Shown here: positions 1 through 8,524 of the stretch, piece after piece
How positions within the stretch are numbered: the stretch's first letter is position 1
How the letters are laid out: each line of letters starts with the position of its first letter
From: Mycolicibacterium neoaurum
GTDB lineage: Bacteria; Actinomycetota; Actinomycetes; Mycobacteriales; Mycobacteriaceae
DNA length: 64,000 nt
Assembly (NCBI RefSeq): GCF_036946495.1
Contig: NZ_JAQIIX010000002.1
Coordinates: 4,127,501 to 4,191,500, forward strand
Direction: 5' to 3'
The notes under the pieces: generated by a model
What the model saw: the letters and a program-made list of their open reading frames with translations, nothing else
What the model was told of the DNA's origin: nothing
Database searches by the model: none
Translations under genes and position numbers: made by a program

Positions 1-7
1 CCGCTGT

Positions 8-15
8 CCTCCTCA
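8..15 (-). promoter_or_regulatory. Shine-Dalgarno of a divergent gene off the left edge
   Basis: Read on the minus strand these bases are GAGGAGGA, a strong ribosome binding site pointing left, with the expected start codon just outside the window. In M. tuberculosis the gene divergent from the glyoxalase-like gene is the peptidyl-prolyl isomerase ppiB (Rv2582), so this may be its translation signal. The start codon itself is not visible. The bases up to 118 look like the divergent promoter region. Confidence 0.35.
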
Positions 16-118
16 TTCGCCGAACACGTCGGCAACGAGTGTGCCAGGCGTTTCTGAGTGTCGGCCGTGCGACCCGCGCGAATACCGGTCCGCCGAGTGG
101 GCATGGGAAACTGACCGG

Positions 119-787
119 GTGCTGATCACCGGATTCCCGACGGGGGTGCTGGCGTGCAACTGCTACGTGTTCGCAGCGCACGCGGGGGCCGATGCCGTCA
201 TCGTCGACCCCGGCCAGTCGGCGTCGGCGCGGCTGCAGCGCATCCTTGACGAGCATCGGCTCACCCCGGCCGCGGTGCTGCTGACCCACGGCCACATCGA
301 CCACATGTGGTCGGCACAGAAGGTGGCCGACCGGTACGGCTGCCCGGTGTACATCCATCCCGCCGACCGGGCCATGCTCACCGACCCGGTGCAGGGACTG
401 ACCAGCGGCGGGTTGTGGGGGACGCTGGGTCGGCTGACGCTGGGCGCGGTGTTCTCCGAGCCCCGCCAGCTCGTCGAACTGCGCACCGACGGGCAGGTGC
501 TGGACCTAGGCGGCATCCGGGTGAGCGTCGACCACACACCCGGTCACACCCGTGGATCGGTGTGCTTTCGCACCCCCGGTCAGGTGTTCACCGGTGACAC
601 CCTGTTCCAGGGGTCGGTGGGGCGTACCGACCTGCCCGGTGGCAGCGGCAATTCCCTGATCGACTCGATCATGACCAAACTGATGGTGCTCGACGACGAC
701 ACCGTGGTACTCCCGGGCCACGGCCCGAGATCCACGATCGGCATCGAACGCCGCACCAACCCATTTCTCGAAGGCCTGGTTCTGTGA
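119..787 (+). CDS. MBL-fold metallo-hydrolase (glyoxalase II-like)
   Basis: This is a metallo-beta-lactamase-fold hydrolase of the glyoxalase II type, probably a cytosolic thioester hydrolase with a binuclear metal site. The ligand motifs are present in order: HGHIDHMW (HxHxDH), HTPGHTRGS, GDTLFQGSVGR and the closing PGHGP. I place the start at GTG 119, giving MLITGFPTGVLACNCY, which is the usual family N terminus; an upstream in-frame ATG at 41 would add an unlikely Arg/Cys-rich leader. The product is 222 aa. Its stop overlaps the hisS GTG by 3 bases, and hisS follows the same gene in M. tuberculosis (Rv2581c-Rv2580c). The true substrate is not known. Confidence 0.85.
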   Translation: MLITGFPTGVLACNCYVFAAHAGADAVIVDPGQSASARLQRILDEHRLTPAAVLLTHGHIDHMWSAQKVADRYGCPVYIHPADRAMLTDPVQGLTSGGLWGTLGRLTLGAVFSEPRQLVELRTDGQVLDLGGIRVSVDHTPGHTRGSVCFRTPGQVFTGDTLFQGSVGRTDLPGGSGNSLIDSIMTKLMVLDDDTVVLPGHGPRSTIGIERRTNPFLEGLVL

Positions 788-2043
788 CTGATTTCCGCGC
801 CCCCAAGGGTGTGCCCGACTACTTCCCGCCCGACTCGGCGGCGTTCGTCGCCGTGCGTGATGGTTTGCTCGGGGCGGCCCGTCGGGCCGGCTACGGCGAT
901 ATCGAGTTGCCGATCTTCGAGGAGACCGCGTTGTTCGCGCGCGGCGTCGGAGAGTCCACCGATGTGGTGAGCAAGGAGATGTACACCTTCGCCGACCGCG
1001 GTGACAGGTCGGTCACGTTGCGTCCGGAAGGCACCGCAGGGGTGATGCGAGCCGTCATCGAGCACGGTCTGGACCGCGGGGCGCTGCCGGTGAAACTCTG
1101 CTACTCGGGGCCGTTCTTCCGGTACGAGCGTCCGCAGGCGGGCCGGTACCGGCAGCTGCAGCAGGTCGGTGTGGAGGCCATCGGTATCGACGATCCGGCG
1201 CTGGATGCCGAGGTGATCGCCGTTGCCGACGCCGGATTCCGCGCACTGGGTCTGGACGGCTTCCGGCTGGAGATCACCTCCCTCGGTGATGACACCTGCC
1301 GCCCGCAGTACCGGGAGTTGTTGCAGGACTTCCTTTTCAAACTTGATCTCGACGAGGAGACCCGCCAGCGCGCCCGGTTGAACCCGCTGCGGGTGCTCGA
1401 TGACAAGCGACCGCATGTGCGGGAGATGACCGCCGACGCCCCGGTGATGCTCGACCACCTCTCCGATGGGGCAAAGGCGCACTTCGAGACCGTACTGGCC
1501 CACCTGGACGCGCTCGGCGTGCCCTATGTGGTCAATCCGCGGATGGTGCGCGGCTTGGATTACTACACCAAGACCACGTTCGAGTTCGTGCACGACGGGC
1601 TGGGCGCACAGTCCGGTATCGGCGGTGGCGGTCGCTATGACGGCCTCATGAGTCAGCTTGGCGGGCAGGACCTTTCCGGAATCGGCTTCGGACTGGGTGT
1701 GGACCGCACGCTGTTGGCGTTGCGTGCCGAGGGCAAGACGGTCGGTGCCACCAACCGGGTCGACGTGTTCGGGGTCCCGCTGGGTGAGGCGGCCAAGTTG
1801 GAGTTGGCGAAGCTGGCAGCGGCGCTGCGCGCCAACGGTGTCCGGGTGGATCTGGCCTACGGGGACCGCAGTCTCAAGGCGTCCATGAAGGGCGCCGACC
1901 GCTCCGGTGCGCGACTGGCGCTGGTGGCGGGCGACCGTGACATCGAGGCGGGCACGGTCGGAGTGAAGGACCTGTCCAATGGCGAGCAGACTGATATCGC
2001 CGTCGATGCCGTGGTGGCCGAGGTGCTCTCCCGGCTGGGCTGA
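784..2043 (+). CDS. hisS: histidyl-tRNA synthetase
   Basis: This cytosolic class II synthetase charges tRNA-His with histidine. The 419 aa length is normal. Class II motif 2 is visible (CYSGPFFRYERPQAGRYRQ), as are the histidine-specific motif LVRGLDYYTKTTFEF-like segment (MVRGLDYYTKTTFEF), the glycine-rich GIGGGGRYDGL and motif 3 (GIGFGLGVDRTLL). A C-terminal anticodon-binding domain follows from about residue 325. The GTG start overlaps the upstream hydrolase stop, suggesting translational coupling. A convergent membrane-protein gene ends 2 bases downstream. Confidence 0.97.
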   Translation: MTDFRAPKGVPDYFPPDSAAFVAVRDGLLGAARRAGYGDIELPIFEETALFARGVGESTDVVSKEMYTFADRGDRSVTLRPEGTAGVMRAVIEHGLDRGALPVKLCYSGPFFRYERPQAGRYRQLQQVGVEAIGIDDPALDAEVIAVADAGFRALGLDGFRLEITSLGDDTCRPQYRELLQDFLFKLDLDEETRQRARLNPLRVLDDKRPHVREMTADAPVMLDHLSDGAKAHFETVLAHLDALGVPYVVNPRMVRGLDYYTKTTFEFVHDGLGAQSGIGGGGRYDGLMSQLGGQDLSGIGFGLGVDRTLLALRAEGKTVGATNRVDVFGVPLGEAAKLELAKLAAALRANGVRVDLAYGDRSLKASMKGADRSGARLALVAGDRDIEAGTVGVKDLSNGEQTDIAVDAVVAEVLSRLG

Positions 2044-2044
2044 C

Positions 2045-2560
2045 TCACCGGCCGAACACCGCGCTGTTGAGCACCGCGTCGAGGTCACCTAATCCGCCGC
2101 CGAACGGGTTGGCGCGCTTGAGCACATCGGTTCCGTACGGGGTGGTGACCACAAGTTTCGGGGAGCTGGACGTCAGCTGCATGCGGCGGTGGATGCTGAT
2201 TCGGTCCAGCGGAATGAGCAGCCCGGTCACATCGCGGTAGGTGCGCCGGTCGCGGTCGAACACCGCGACCGGGGCGAAGGTGTCCAATGGAGCGCTGCGC
2301 GCGGTCCGAAGTGTGCGCAGGATTGCGTACAGGCCCGCGCCGGTGGCCAGTCCGACTGAGCACATAGCCGCGCCGATGATGCGAGGCACACCGATCGGTG
2401 TGAACAACACCAGTGCGCCGAACCCGCCGAACACCAGTGTGACGATCAGCAGGACGAAGGCGGCGATCTCGGCCGCGCCGTTGCCGCGATCGATGACGAT
2501 GACATCCATGCCGTCCTCGGCCACCACCAGACCGCCGTGCTCGGCGATGATCCGCATCAT
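2045..2560 (-). CDS. small membrane protein of unknown function
   Basis: I do not recognise a family with a known function. The 171 aa product has about 30 polar N-terminal residues, two adjacent hydrophobic segments (roughly residues 30-50 and 58-80), then a cytosolic-looking C-terminal domain with a PH-like feel (VFDRDRRTYRDVTGLLIPLDRISI, then LVVTTPYGTDVLKRANPF). That pattern suggests a membrane-anchored regulatory protein, but this is inference. I chose ATG 2560 because a TAGAGT -10 element sits exactly 6 nt upstream, as in leaderless mycobacterial genes; a GTG at 2566 is in frame. It is divergent from dtd. Confidence 0.7.
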   Translation of the reverse strand: MMRIIAEHGGLVVAEDGMDVIVIDRGNGAAEIAAFVLLIVTLVFGGFGALVLFTPIGVPRIIGAAMCSVGLATGAGLYAILRTLRTARSAPLDTFAPVAVFDRDRRTYRDVTGLLIPLDRISIHRRMQLTSSSPKLVVTTPYGTDVLKRANPFGGGLGDLDAVLNSAVFGR

Positions 2561-2566
2561 GGGCAC

Positions 2567-2576
2567 ACTCTAGGGT
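2567..2576. promoter_or_regulatory. overlapping divergent leaderless -10 elements
   Basis: The 10 bases ACTCTAGGGT carry a plus-strand -10 (TAGGGT, 2571-2576) and a minus-strand -10 (TAGAGT, 2572-2567) that share the central TA. Each is followed by 6 nt and then an ATG (dtd at 2583, membrane protein at 2560). The arrangement is that of a bidirectional promoter driving two leaderless transcripts. It is inferred from sequence only. Confidence 0.5.
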
Positions 2577-2582
2577 CGGGGG

Positions 2583-3020
2583 ATGCGAGTTCTGGTGCAA
2601 CGGGTGAGGTCGGCGCGGGTGACCGTCGAGGGTACGACGGTGGGGGAGATCAACCCCACCGGTCAGGGGTTGCTCGCACTGGTCGGCATCACCCACACCG
2701 ACGATGCGGCGCTGGCCGCGAAGATGGCCGAAAAGCTGTGGCGGTTACGCATTCTCGCTGACGAGGCCGCAGCGGCCGATGTCGACGCGCCGATCCTGGT
2801 GGTCAGCCAGTTCACGCTGTACGCCAACACCGTCAAGGGCCGGCGACCGTCGTGGAACGCGGCCGCGCCGCGTCCGGTGGCCGAACCGCTGATCGACGCC
2901 TTCACCGCCGCGCTGCGCGAGCTGGGCGCCCGTGTCAGCACGGGGGTGTTCGGCGCCGATATGCAGGTCGAGCTGATCAACGACGGTCCGGTGACGGTGC
3001 TGCTGGAACTGGATGCGTGA
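2583..3020 (+). CDS. dtd: D-aminoacyl-tRNA deacylase
   Basis: This cytosolic proofreading enzyme hydrolyses D-aminoacyl-tRNA (and Gly-tRNA-Ala), so that D-amino acids do not enter translation. The 145 aa length and start MRVLVQRV are typical of DTD. Both family signature regions are visible: SQFTLYAN (SQxT) near residue 77 and NDGPVTVLLEL (the NxGPVT motif) at the C terminus. The ATG lies 6 nt after a TAGGGT element and probably serves as the 5' end of a leaderless message. The urea transporter operon converges on it and ends 16 bases downstream. Confidence 0.95.
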   Translation: MRVLVQRVRSARVTVEGTTVGEINPTGQGLLALVGITHTDDAALAAKMAEKLWRLRILADEAAAADVDAPILVVSQFTLYANTVKGRRPSWNAAAPRPVAEPLIDAFTAALRELGARVSTGVFGADMQVELINDGPVTVLLELDA

Positions 3021-3035
3021 TCCTGAACGGCAACC

Positions 3036-3728
3036 TCAGATGGCCATCGCCGCGCGCACCTCGGCCTCCGAGGACGACCCGCCGGCGCCGCTGGAGGTGA
3101 CCCGGCCGGACTCGAGGATGTAGTAGCGCTGCGCGGATTCCAGCGCGAAACCGATGTGTTGTTCCACTAGCAGCACCCCGAGGTCACCCCGTTGGGTCAG
3201 CGCGGTGATGGCCTGCTCGATCTCGTGGACGACCGAGGGCTGGATGCCTTCGGTGGGCTCGTCGAGGATCAGGCATTTCGGTGTGGTGATGAGTGCGCGG
3301 GCGATCGCAAGCTGTTGACGCTGGCCGCCGGAGAGCAGCCCGGCGCGACGGCCCAACAGTTCCTTGAGTGCCGGGAACAGGTCCAGTTGTTCGTCGATGA
3401 GTGCCTTGCCGTTCTTACGGCCGTCGGCGACCACCTGCAGATTCTCGGCGGTGGTGAGCTGGCCGAAAGATTGCTGGCCTTGGGGCACATAGGCGATGCC
3501 GCGCGCGACACGGGCGCTCGGGCGCAGCTTGGTGATGTCCTCACCGTCGAACCGCACCGTGCCGGCACTGCATTTGAGCAAGCCGACGGCGGCCCGCAAC
3601 AGCGTCGTCTTGCCTGCGCCGTTGTGTCCCATCACGGCAGCCACACCGTCGGAGGGCACCTCCAGGGACACCCCGTGGATGACCTCCGAGCGGCCGTAAC
3701 CGGTACGGACGTCGACGAGTTCGAGCAT
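3036..3728 (-). CDS. urtE: urea ABC transporter ATP-binding subunit UrtE
   Basis: This is the second ATPase of a branched-chain-amino-acid-type (HAAT) ABC importer for urea or short amides. Walker A (GHNGAGKTT), signature (LSGGQRQQ), Walker B (CLILDEP) and the switch His (VEQH) are all present in 230 aa, the normal length for the LivF/UrtE class. It is the last gene of the urtABCDE operon. Its ATG shares one base with the urtD stop (TGATG), so the two ATPases are translationally coupled. Confidence 0.92.
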   Translation of the reverse strand: MLELVDVRTGYGRSEVIHGVSLEVPSDGVAAVMGHNGAGKTTLLRAAVGLLKCSAGTVRFDGEDITKLRPSARVARGIAYVPQGQQSFGQLTTAENLQVVADGRKNGKALIDEQLDLFPALKELLGRRAGLLSGGQRQQLAIARALITTPKCLILDEPTEGIQPSVVHEIEQAITALTQRGDLGVLLVEQHIGFALESAQRYYILESGRVTSSGAGGSSSEAEVRAAMAI

Positions 3729-4561
3729 CAGGATTCCTCTTTCAATTCATCGGGCACGCCCTCGGTGCCTGCCGCCGCGGTGCCCAGATAGACCTCCTGC
3801 ACCTTGGGGTTGGCCTGGACCTCGGCGACCGAACCCTCGGCGATCACCTGGCCCCGGGCCAGCACCGTCACCGAGGTCGCGAACGCCCGCATGAAGTCCA
3901 TATCGTGCTCGACCACGACGACGGTGCGCTCACCGCCGATGCGCCGCAACAGATTGCCGGTCTCCTCGCGCTCCTCGTGGCTCATCCCGGCCACCGGCTC
4001 GTCCAGCAACAGCACCTCGGCGTTCTGCACCAGCAGCATGCCGATCTCCAACCATTGTTTCTGGCCGTGTGCGAGCACCCCGGCCGGCTTGTCCGCCAGC
4101 GCGGTCAATCCCGTTGTCTCCAGGGCTTCTTCGATGGCGGGTAGGACACCCGCACGACGGCGTAGCAGGGTCCACGCCGAGCGACCCGCTCCCGCCGCGA
4201 TATCGAGGTTCTGCAGCACGGTCAGCTGCTCGAAGACCGTCGCGGTCTGGAAGGTGCGGCCCACGCCGTTACGGGCGATCTGGTGGACCTTCTTGCCCAG
4301 CAGTTCCACCCCGGACTTGCTCACCGACCCGGTGGCCGGCACCAGGCCGGTGATCGCATCGATGACGGTCGTCTTGCCGGCGCCATTGGGTCCGATCAGA
4401 AACCGCAGGTCACCCTGGAACAGGGTCAGGTCGACATCGCTGACGGCCTTGAAACCGTCGAAATCGACTGTCAAGCCCCGTACTTCCAGGTACTGGGTGC
4501 CCATGCCGACGTTGCCGCCTGCGGCGGGCTCGGGATGGTCATCGGTCACGGTGATGCTCAT
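3728..4561 (-). CDS. urtD: urea ABC transporter ATP-binding subunit UrtD
   Basis: This is the LivG-like ATPase of the urea importer. It has Walker A (GPNGAGKTT), a family-typical variant signature (LAHGQKQWLEIG), Walker B (VLLLDEPVAGM) and the HEEREE segment usual for this class. The 277 aa include about 25 extra N-terminal residues ahead of the ABC fold. Start ATG 4561 overlaps the urtC stop by 4 bases (ATGA), as expected inside a tightly packed operon. Confidence 0.93.
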   Translation of the reverse strand: MSITVTDDHPEPAAGGNVGMGTQYLEVRGLTVDFDGFKAVSDVDLTLFQGDLRFLIGPNGAGKTTVIDAITGLVPATGSVSKSGVELLGKKVHQIARNGVGRTFQTATVFEQLTVLQNLDIAAGAGRSAWTLLRRRAGVLPAIEEALETTGLTALADKPAGVLAHGQKQWLEIGMLLVQNAEVLLLDEPVAGMSHEEREETGNLLRRIGGERTVVVVEHDMDFMRAFATSVTVLARGQVIAEGSVAEVQANPKVQEVYLGTAAAGTEGVPDELKEES

Positions 4562-5685
4562 GTGCTGGCTCCGGCCTTCTCGGATTCCGGTTCGGGATCG
4601 GGGTCAGGCACCGACACCGGGTCCGGCGCGTTGTCGCCCGGGGTGCCCTTTCTCTTGCGCCGCAGGAACACGGCCAGTCCGGCCAGACCCGCCGGGAAGA
4701 ACCCGACGACCAGGATGAACAGCAGGCCCTGCCCGTAGATCCACCCCGAGGGGTATTGCTCGGAGAACAGGGTCTGCGCCCACGCCACACCGATGGCGCC
4801 GAGCACCGGTCCCAGCAGCGTGGTCCGTCCGCCGATGGCCACCCCGATCAGGAAGGCGATGGAGGGCAGGATGCCCACCTGCGACGGGCTGATGAAGCCC
4901 ACGATGGGCGCGAACAGCGCCCCGGCGATGCTGGCGAACAGCGCGGCGGTCGTGTACGCCACGACCTTGATGTTCGCCGGGTCGTAGCCGAGGAACCGGA
5001 CCCGCTCTTCGCCGTCGCGCACCGCAACCAGCAACTCGCCATAGCGGCTCTGCATCAACTGCCGCACCACGGCGACGACCACCAGCAGGGTGCCCGCCGC
5101 GATGAAGTACAGCATCTGCTTGTTGGCCGGGTCGGCTAGGCGGAAGCCGAAGAATGTCCGGAACCCGTTGAGCCCGTTGGATCCACCGAGGCTCATCTGA
5201 CCGACGAGCAGGATGGCCAACGCAGCCGCAAGGGCCTGGGACAGGATCGCGAAATAGGCTCCCTTGACCCGGCGCTTGAACACGCCCAGTCCGAGCACCG
5301 CGGCGATGGCGGTCGGGATCAGCACGATCGACACCAGGGTCACCACGGGAGAGGCGAACGGCGCCCAGAATCCAGGCAGTTCACGAACGCCCTGGATCTG
5401 CATGAAGTCCGGCACGCTGTTGCCCGCGAACTGGGCATCGGCGATCTTGAGGTGCATCCCCATGATGTAGCCGCCGATGCCGAAGAACACCCCTTGCCCG
5501 AGCACCAGCATGCCGCCACGGCCCCAGGCCAGCCCGATCCCGACGGCCACGATGGCGTAGCACAGGAACTGTCCGAGCAGGCCGAGCCGGAAGGTCGACA
5601 GCGCCGCGGGCGCCACACCGAACAGCAGTACCGCAGCTACACCGAAACCGGCCCATGTCTGCCAGCGTCCAAGGATCGTTCTCAC
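4558..5685 (-). CDS. urtC: urea ABC transporter permease UrtC
   Basis: This LivM-type inner membrane permease of the urea importer has 8-10 hydrophobic segments and the conserved transporter loop region (YDPANIKVVAYTTAALFASIAGALFAP). I use GTG 5685 as start (MRTILGRWQTWAGF), because it overlaps the urtB stop by 4 bases (GTGA); a longer frame reaching 6108 would run antisense-like through urtB. The resulting 375 aa fits the family. The C-terminal tail is charged and Pro/Asp/Glu-rich (PDPDPEPESEKAGA), which is typical for mycobacterial copies. Confidence 0.92.
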   Translation of the reverse strand: MRTILGRWQTWAGFGVAAVLLFGVAPAALSTFRLGLLGQFLCYAIVAVGIGLAWGRGGMLVLGQGVFFGIGGYIMGMHLKIADAQFAGNSVPDFMQIQGVRELPGFWAPFASPVVTLVSIVLIPTAIAAVLGLGVFKRRVKGAYFAILSQALAAALAILLVGQMSLGGSNGLNGFRTFFGFRLADPANKQMLYFIAAGTLLVVVAVVRQLMQSRYGELLVAVRDGEERVRFLGYDPANIKVVAYTTAALFASIAGALFAPIVGFISPSQVGILPSIAFLIGVAIGGRTTLLGPVLGAIGVAWAQTLFSEQYPSGWIYGQGLLFILVVGFFPAGLAGLAVFLRRKRKGTPGDNAPDPVSVPDPDPEPESEKAGAST

Positions 5686-6566
5686 ACCAAACTCCTTGTC
5701 CGGACGGTGAACAGGCCCTGTGGGCGGGCCTGCAGGAAGATCACGATGATGACGAACAGGATCACCTTGGCCAGCGATGCCGTGGTGTTGTACTCGATCA
5801 CCGAGTTCAGGAAGCCGATGCCGAACGCGGCGATCACCGTTCCCTTGATCTGGCCGAGGCCACCGACAACGACCACCAGGAACGCATCGATCAGATAGGC
5901 CTGACCGATCGTCGGACTGGTGGAGCCGATCAGCGTCAGCGCCACACCCGCGACGCCGGCCAGACCCGACCCGATGAAGAAGGTCGTGATATCGGTCTTG
6001 CGTGACGAGATGCCACTGGTCTCGGCGAGATCGCGATTCTGCACCACCGCCCTGATCCGCCGGCCCATCGGGCTGGCCTTGAGCGCGACGGCCAGCGCGG
6101 TGACGCACGCGACGGCCAGCACCAGGATGAAGATGCGGGTCTTGGGCACGACGGCACCGAAGATCTCGAAGCCGCCGGACAACCAGGACGGGGCGATGAC
6201 GTTGACCGCCGGCGCGCCGAAGATGTCACGCGCCAGCTGCTGCAGGACGAGTCCCACGCCGAAGGTCACCAGCAGGGTGTCCAACGGCCGGTGGTACATC
6301 CGCTGGATCAGGGTGACTTCCAGTAGGACACCGAACAATCCGCCGATGACGAAGCCGACGATCAGCGAGATGATCAGCGAAACACCGGCATTGGAGATGA
6401 TCTGCTGCACGACGAATGTCGTGTAACAACCGGCCATGATGAATTCGCCATGCGCCATGTTGATGACGCCCATCTGACCGAACGTGAGGGACAGGCCGAG
6501 TGCAGCCAGCAACAGGATCGAGCCGAGGCTCAATCCTGTTGCCAGCTGTCCGATGAGGACATCCAT
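5682..6566 (-). CDS. urtB: urea ABC transporter permease UrtB
   Basis: This LivH-type inner membrane permease pairs with UrtC. The 294 aa product starts MDVLIGQLATGLSLGSILLLAALGLSLTFGQMGVINMAHGEFIM, which is the conserved N-terminal membrane segment and GEF motif of the LivH family, and ends with the GLGQIKGTVIAAFGIG loop plus a final helix. It lies 7 bases downstream of urtA and overlaps urtC. Together with UrtA/C/D/E it makes a complete urea-type importer; no urease genes are in the window. Confidence 0.93.
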   Translation of the reverse strand: MDVLIGQLATGLSLGSILLLAALGLSLTFGQMGVINMAHGEFIMAGCYTTFVVQQIISNAGVSLIISLIVGFVIGGLFGVLLEVTLIQRMYHRPLDTLLVTFGVGLVLQQLARDIFGAPAVNVIAPSWLSGGFEIFGAVVPKTRIFILVLAVACVTALAVALKASPMGRRIRAVVQNRDLAETSGISSRKTDITTFFIGSGLAGVAGVALTLIGSTSPTIGQAYLIDAFLVVVVGGLGQIKGTVIAAFGIGFLNSVIEYNTTASLAKVILFVIIVIFLQARPQGLFTVRTRSLV

Positions 6567-6573
6567 ACCGTTA

Positions 6574-7836
6574 TTACCCGGACAGCCCGGCGGCCCACGG
6601 GTAGGACTTCAGGTACGGGTCCGGCTCGATGGGCGCGGGAGATTCCCACACGGTGTAGATCAGGCCGTCGGGCTTGATCTCACCGATGCGGGCGGTCTTG
6701 GTGATGTGGTTGTTCTCACCGTCGATGGTGACCTTGCCTTCGGGGGCATCGAAGCTCACGCCACCGGCGTTGTCCTGAATTGCCTTGACGTCGAACGACC
6801 CTGCCTTCTCGACGGTGTTCTTCCACAGGTGCACCGAGACGTAGGCGGCCTCCATCGGATCGGAGGTGGGCTTGTTCGCGCCGTACGCCTTCTTGTATGC
6901 GGCGACGAACGCATCGTTCACCGGGGTGTCGATGGTCTGGTAGTAGTTCCACGCCGTCAGCTGATCGGTGATGTTCTGCACCCCGATACCGCCGACCTCT
7001 TCCTCGGCGATGGACACCGAGACCACCGGCATCGCCTGCGGGGTAAGTCCGACGTTCTTGTACTCACGGAAGAAGGCGACGTTCGAATCGCCGTTGAGGG
7101 TGTTGAACACCGCATCGGCGTCCGCGGTCCGGACCTTGTTGATGATCGTCGAGAAGTCCGTCGAGCCCAACGGCGTGTAATCCTCGCCCTTGATCTCGAT
7201 GCCGTTGGCCGCGGCGTATGCCTTGATGATGCGGTTGGCAGTCTGGGGGAAGACGTAGTCGCTACCGACCAGGTAGAGCGATTTGGTGCCCTTTTCCTTC
7301 AGATAGTCCAACGCGGGGACGATCTGCTGGTTGGTGGTCGCTCCGGTGTAGAAGATATTGGGGGAGGACTCCAAGCCCTCGTACTGCACCGGGTAGTAGA
7401 GCAGCGAGTTGTTGTCTTCGAACACCGGCAGCATGGCCTTGCGGCTCGAGGACGTCCACCCACCGAAGACGGCCGCCACGCAGTCACTGTTGATCAACTT
7501 CTGCGCCTTCTCGGCGAACACCGTCGGTTCCGAGGCGCCGTCCTCGCCCACCAGCTGGATCTGCTTACCGAGAACGCCACCGGCGGCGTTGATCTCGTCG
7601 ACGGCCAGTTTGATGGAATCACGCACGGTGACCTCGGAGATGGCCATGGTGCCCGACAGCGAGTTCAGCGAGCCGACCTTGATGGTGTCACCGGAGGTGT
7701 CCACGCAGGATGCTGCGGCACTGCCACCCTCGTCGGTGGCCTTGCTACCACAGGCCGAGAGCAGCATCGAGGCGGTGACCACGACGCTTCCCGCTAACAG
7801 AAATGATCGCTTGGACGACGGTCGGAGGTGTGCCAT
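6574..7836 (-). CDS. urtA: urea ABC transporter substrate-binding lipoprotein UrtA
   Basis: This periplasmic binding protein delivers urea or short-chain amides to UrtBC. It has a lipoprotein signal peptide (positively charged MAHLRPSSKRS, hydrophobic core, lipobox LLSAC) followed by a mature domain starting with Gly/Ser/Thr/Asp-rich linker and the family segment TIKVGSLNSLSGTMAISE. I chose ATG 7836 because a GAAAGG ribosome binding site precedes it by 7 nt; an in-frame ATG at 7866 has no such site. The product is 420 aa. It is the first gene of the operon, so expression of all five genes should start just upstream, where I see a candidate nitrogen-control element. Confidence 0.93.
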   Translation of the reverse strand: MAHLRPSSKRSFLLAGSVVVTASMLLSACGSKATDEGGSAAASCVDTSGDTIKVGSLNSLSGTMAISEVTVRDSIKLAVDEINAAGGVLGKQIQLVGEDGASEPTVFAEKAQKLINSDCVAAVFGGWTSSSRKAMLPVFEDNNSLLYYPVQYEGLESSPNIFYTGATTNQQIVPALDYLKEKGTKSLYLVGSDYVFPQTANRIIKAYAAANGIEIKGEDYTPLGSTDFSTIINKVRTADADAVFNTLNGDSNVAFFREYKNVGLTPQAMPVVSVSIAEEEVGGIGVQNITDQLTAWNYYQTIDTPVNDAFVAAYKKAYGANKPTSDPMEAAYVSVHLWKNTVEKAGSFDVKAIQDNAGGVSFDAPEGKVTIDGENNHITKTARIGEIKPDGLIYTVWESPAPIEPDPYLKSYPWAAGLSG

Positions 7837-7920
7837 CAACGGCCTTTCGTTCGAGTTCGGCTGCATGAGCGGAACTTTCGGACCCGTGTGGGTGTCGAAT
7901 CGGCACGTTATGGGCGCTAC

Positions 7921-7946
7921 GTTTCTGTGAAATTTCTGTATGTGAC
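7921..7946 (-). promoter_or_regulatory. candidate GlnR box upstream of urtA
   Basis: Read on the minus strand the region contains GTCAC, GAAAT and GAAAC blocks separated by 5 and 6 bases. This resembles the actinobacterial GlnR pattern (GTnAC-n6-GAAAC repeated), although the first spacing is one base short. The element is 85-110 bases upstream of the urtA ATG. Urea transport is a typical target of GlnR nitrogen control in mycobacteria, so function is plausible but unproven. Confidence 0.35.
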
Positions 7947-8035
7947 GAACAAATTAACCTCTTGCTCACACCCTGTTTTCTCGCGTCGGGCCGCGTCTGG
8001 GCGGCTGGTGTAACGATCCGGTAGCGTCCGGCGAT

Positions 8036-8476
8036 GTGTTGGTCATGCGAAAAGCTACGAGCAAGATCGGTGCAGCAGCGGGCGCGGCCGCACTCCTGGC
8101 GGGTGCTGCTCTGGCATTCGGGCCGGCGGCCGCCCATGCCGAGCCGGAGGGCCAGTTGGTGCGCTACACCCTGACCTCGGGGGCGCCCTATCAATTCCAG
8201 GTGTTCTATCTGACGGCGCAGCCGCCCAATATGGGCGCCTACAACGCCGATGCCTACGCATACGCCAAGCGGGAGACGATCACCGTCGGGCCGGGGGCCC
8301 CGTGGGTCTTCGAGACCACGCTCGCCGATCCCCAGTGGGCGATCCTGCAGGTCAGCAGCACCACCAAGGGCAGCGTCGGCGCGCCGAACGCACATTGCGA
8401 CATCGTGGCGGGTGACCAGGTCATCGCGGCCGCGGACAATCCCTACAGCCCGATCTGCCAGGGCACTCAGTGGTAG
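8036..8476 (+). CDS. small secreted protein of unknown function
   Basis: I do not recognise a characterised family. The 146 aa precursor has a clear Sec signal peptide (Arg/Lys start, Ala-rich core, AAAHA cleavage site before EPEG near residue 35). The mature domain of about 110 aa looks all-beta, with two cysteines (AHCDI and SPICQG) that could form a disulphide. It is similar in kind to small mycobacterial exported proteins annotated near this locus. The start is GTG 8036, 8 nt after TAGCGT; the ATG at 8045 is the alternative and leaves the signal peptide intact. Confidence 0.7.
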   Translation: MLVMRKATSKIGAAAGAAALLAGAALAFGPAAAHAEPEGQLVRYTLTSGAPYQFQVFYLTAQPPNMGAYNADAYAYAKRETITVGPGAPWVFETTLADPQWAILQVSSTTKGSVGAPNAHCDIVAGDQVIAAADNPYSPICQGTQW

Positions 8477-8488
8477 TTCGCTGACCGC

Positions 8489-8518
8489 TTGACAAACCCC
8501 ATCGAACAATTGTTCGAT
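8489..8518 (+). promoter_or_regulatory. promoter with perfect LexA (SOS) box
   Basis: TCGAACAATTGTTCGA at 8502-8517 matches the mycobacterial SOS box TCGAAC-N4-GTTCGA exactly, and the palindrome extends to 24 bases (8498-8521). A consensus -35 TTGACA lies at 8489-8494 and a -10-like TTCGAT at 8513-8518, spaced 18 bp. LexA bound here would cover the promoter of the radical SAM gene, whose ATG is 6 nt past the -10. Confidence 0.85.
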
Positions 8519-8524
8519 GGGATC

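Noticed and set aside
580..2088. Long open frame antisense to hisS (about 500 codons)
   Set aside because: High-GC codon bias leaves the antisense frame open; it has no ribosome site or recognisable domain and hisS is certain on the other strand.
4558..6108. Extended urtC start giving a 516 aa protein
   Set aside because: The extra 141 residues are read out of frame through urtB; GTG 5685 overlaps the urtB stop as expected.
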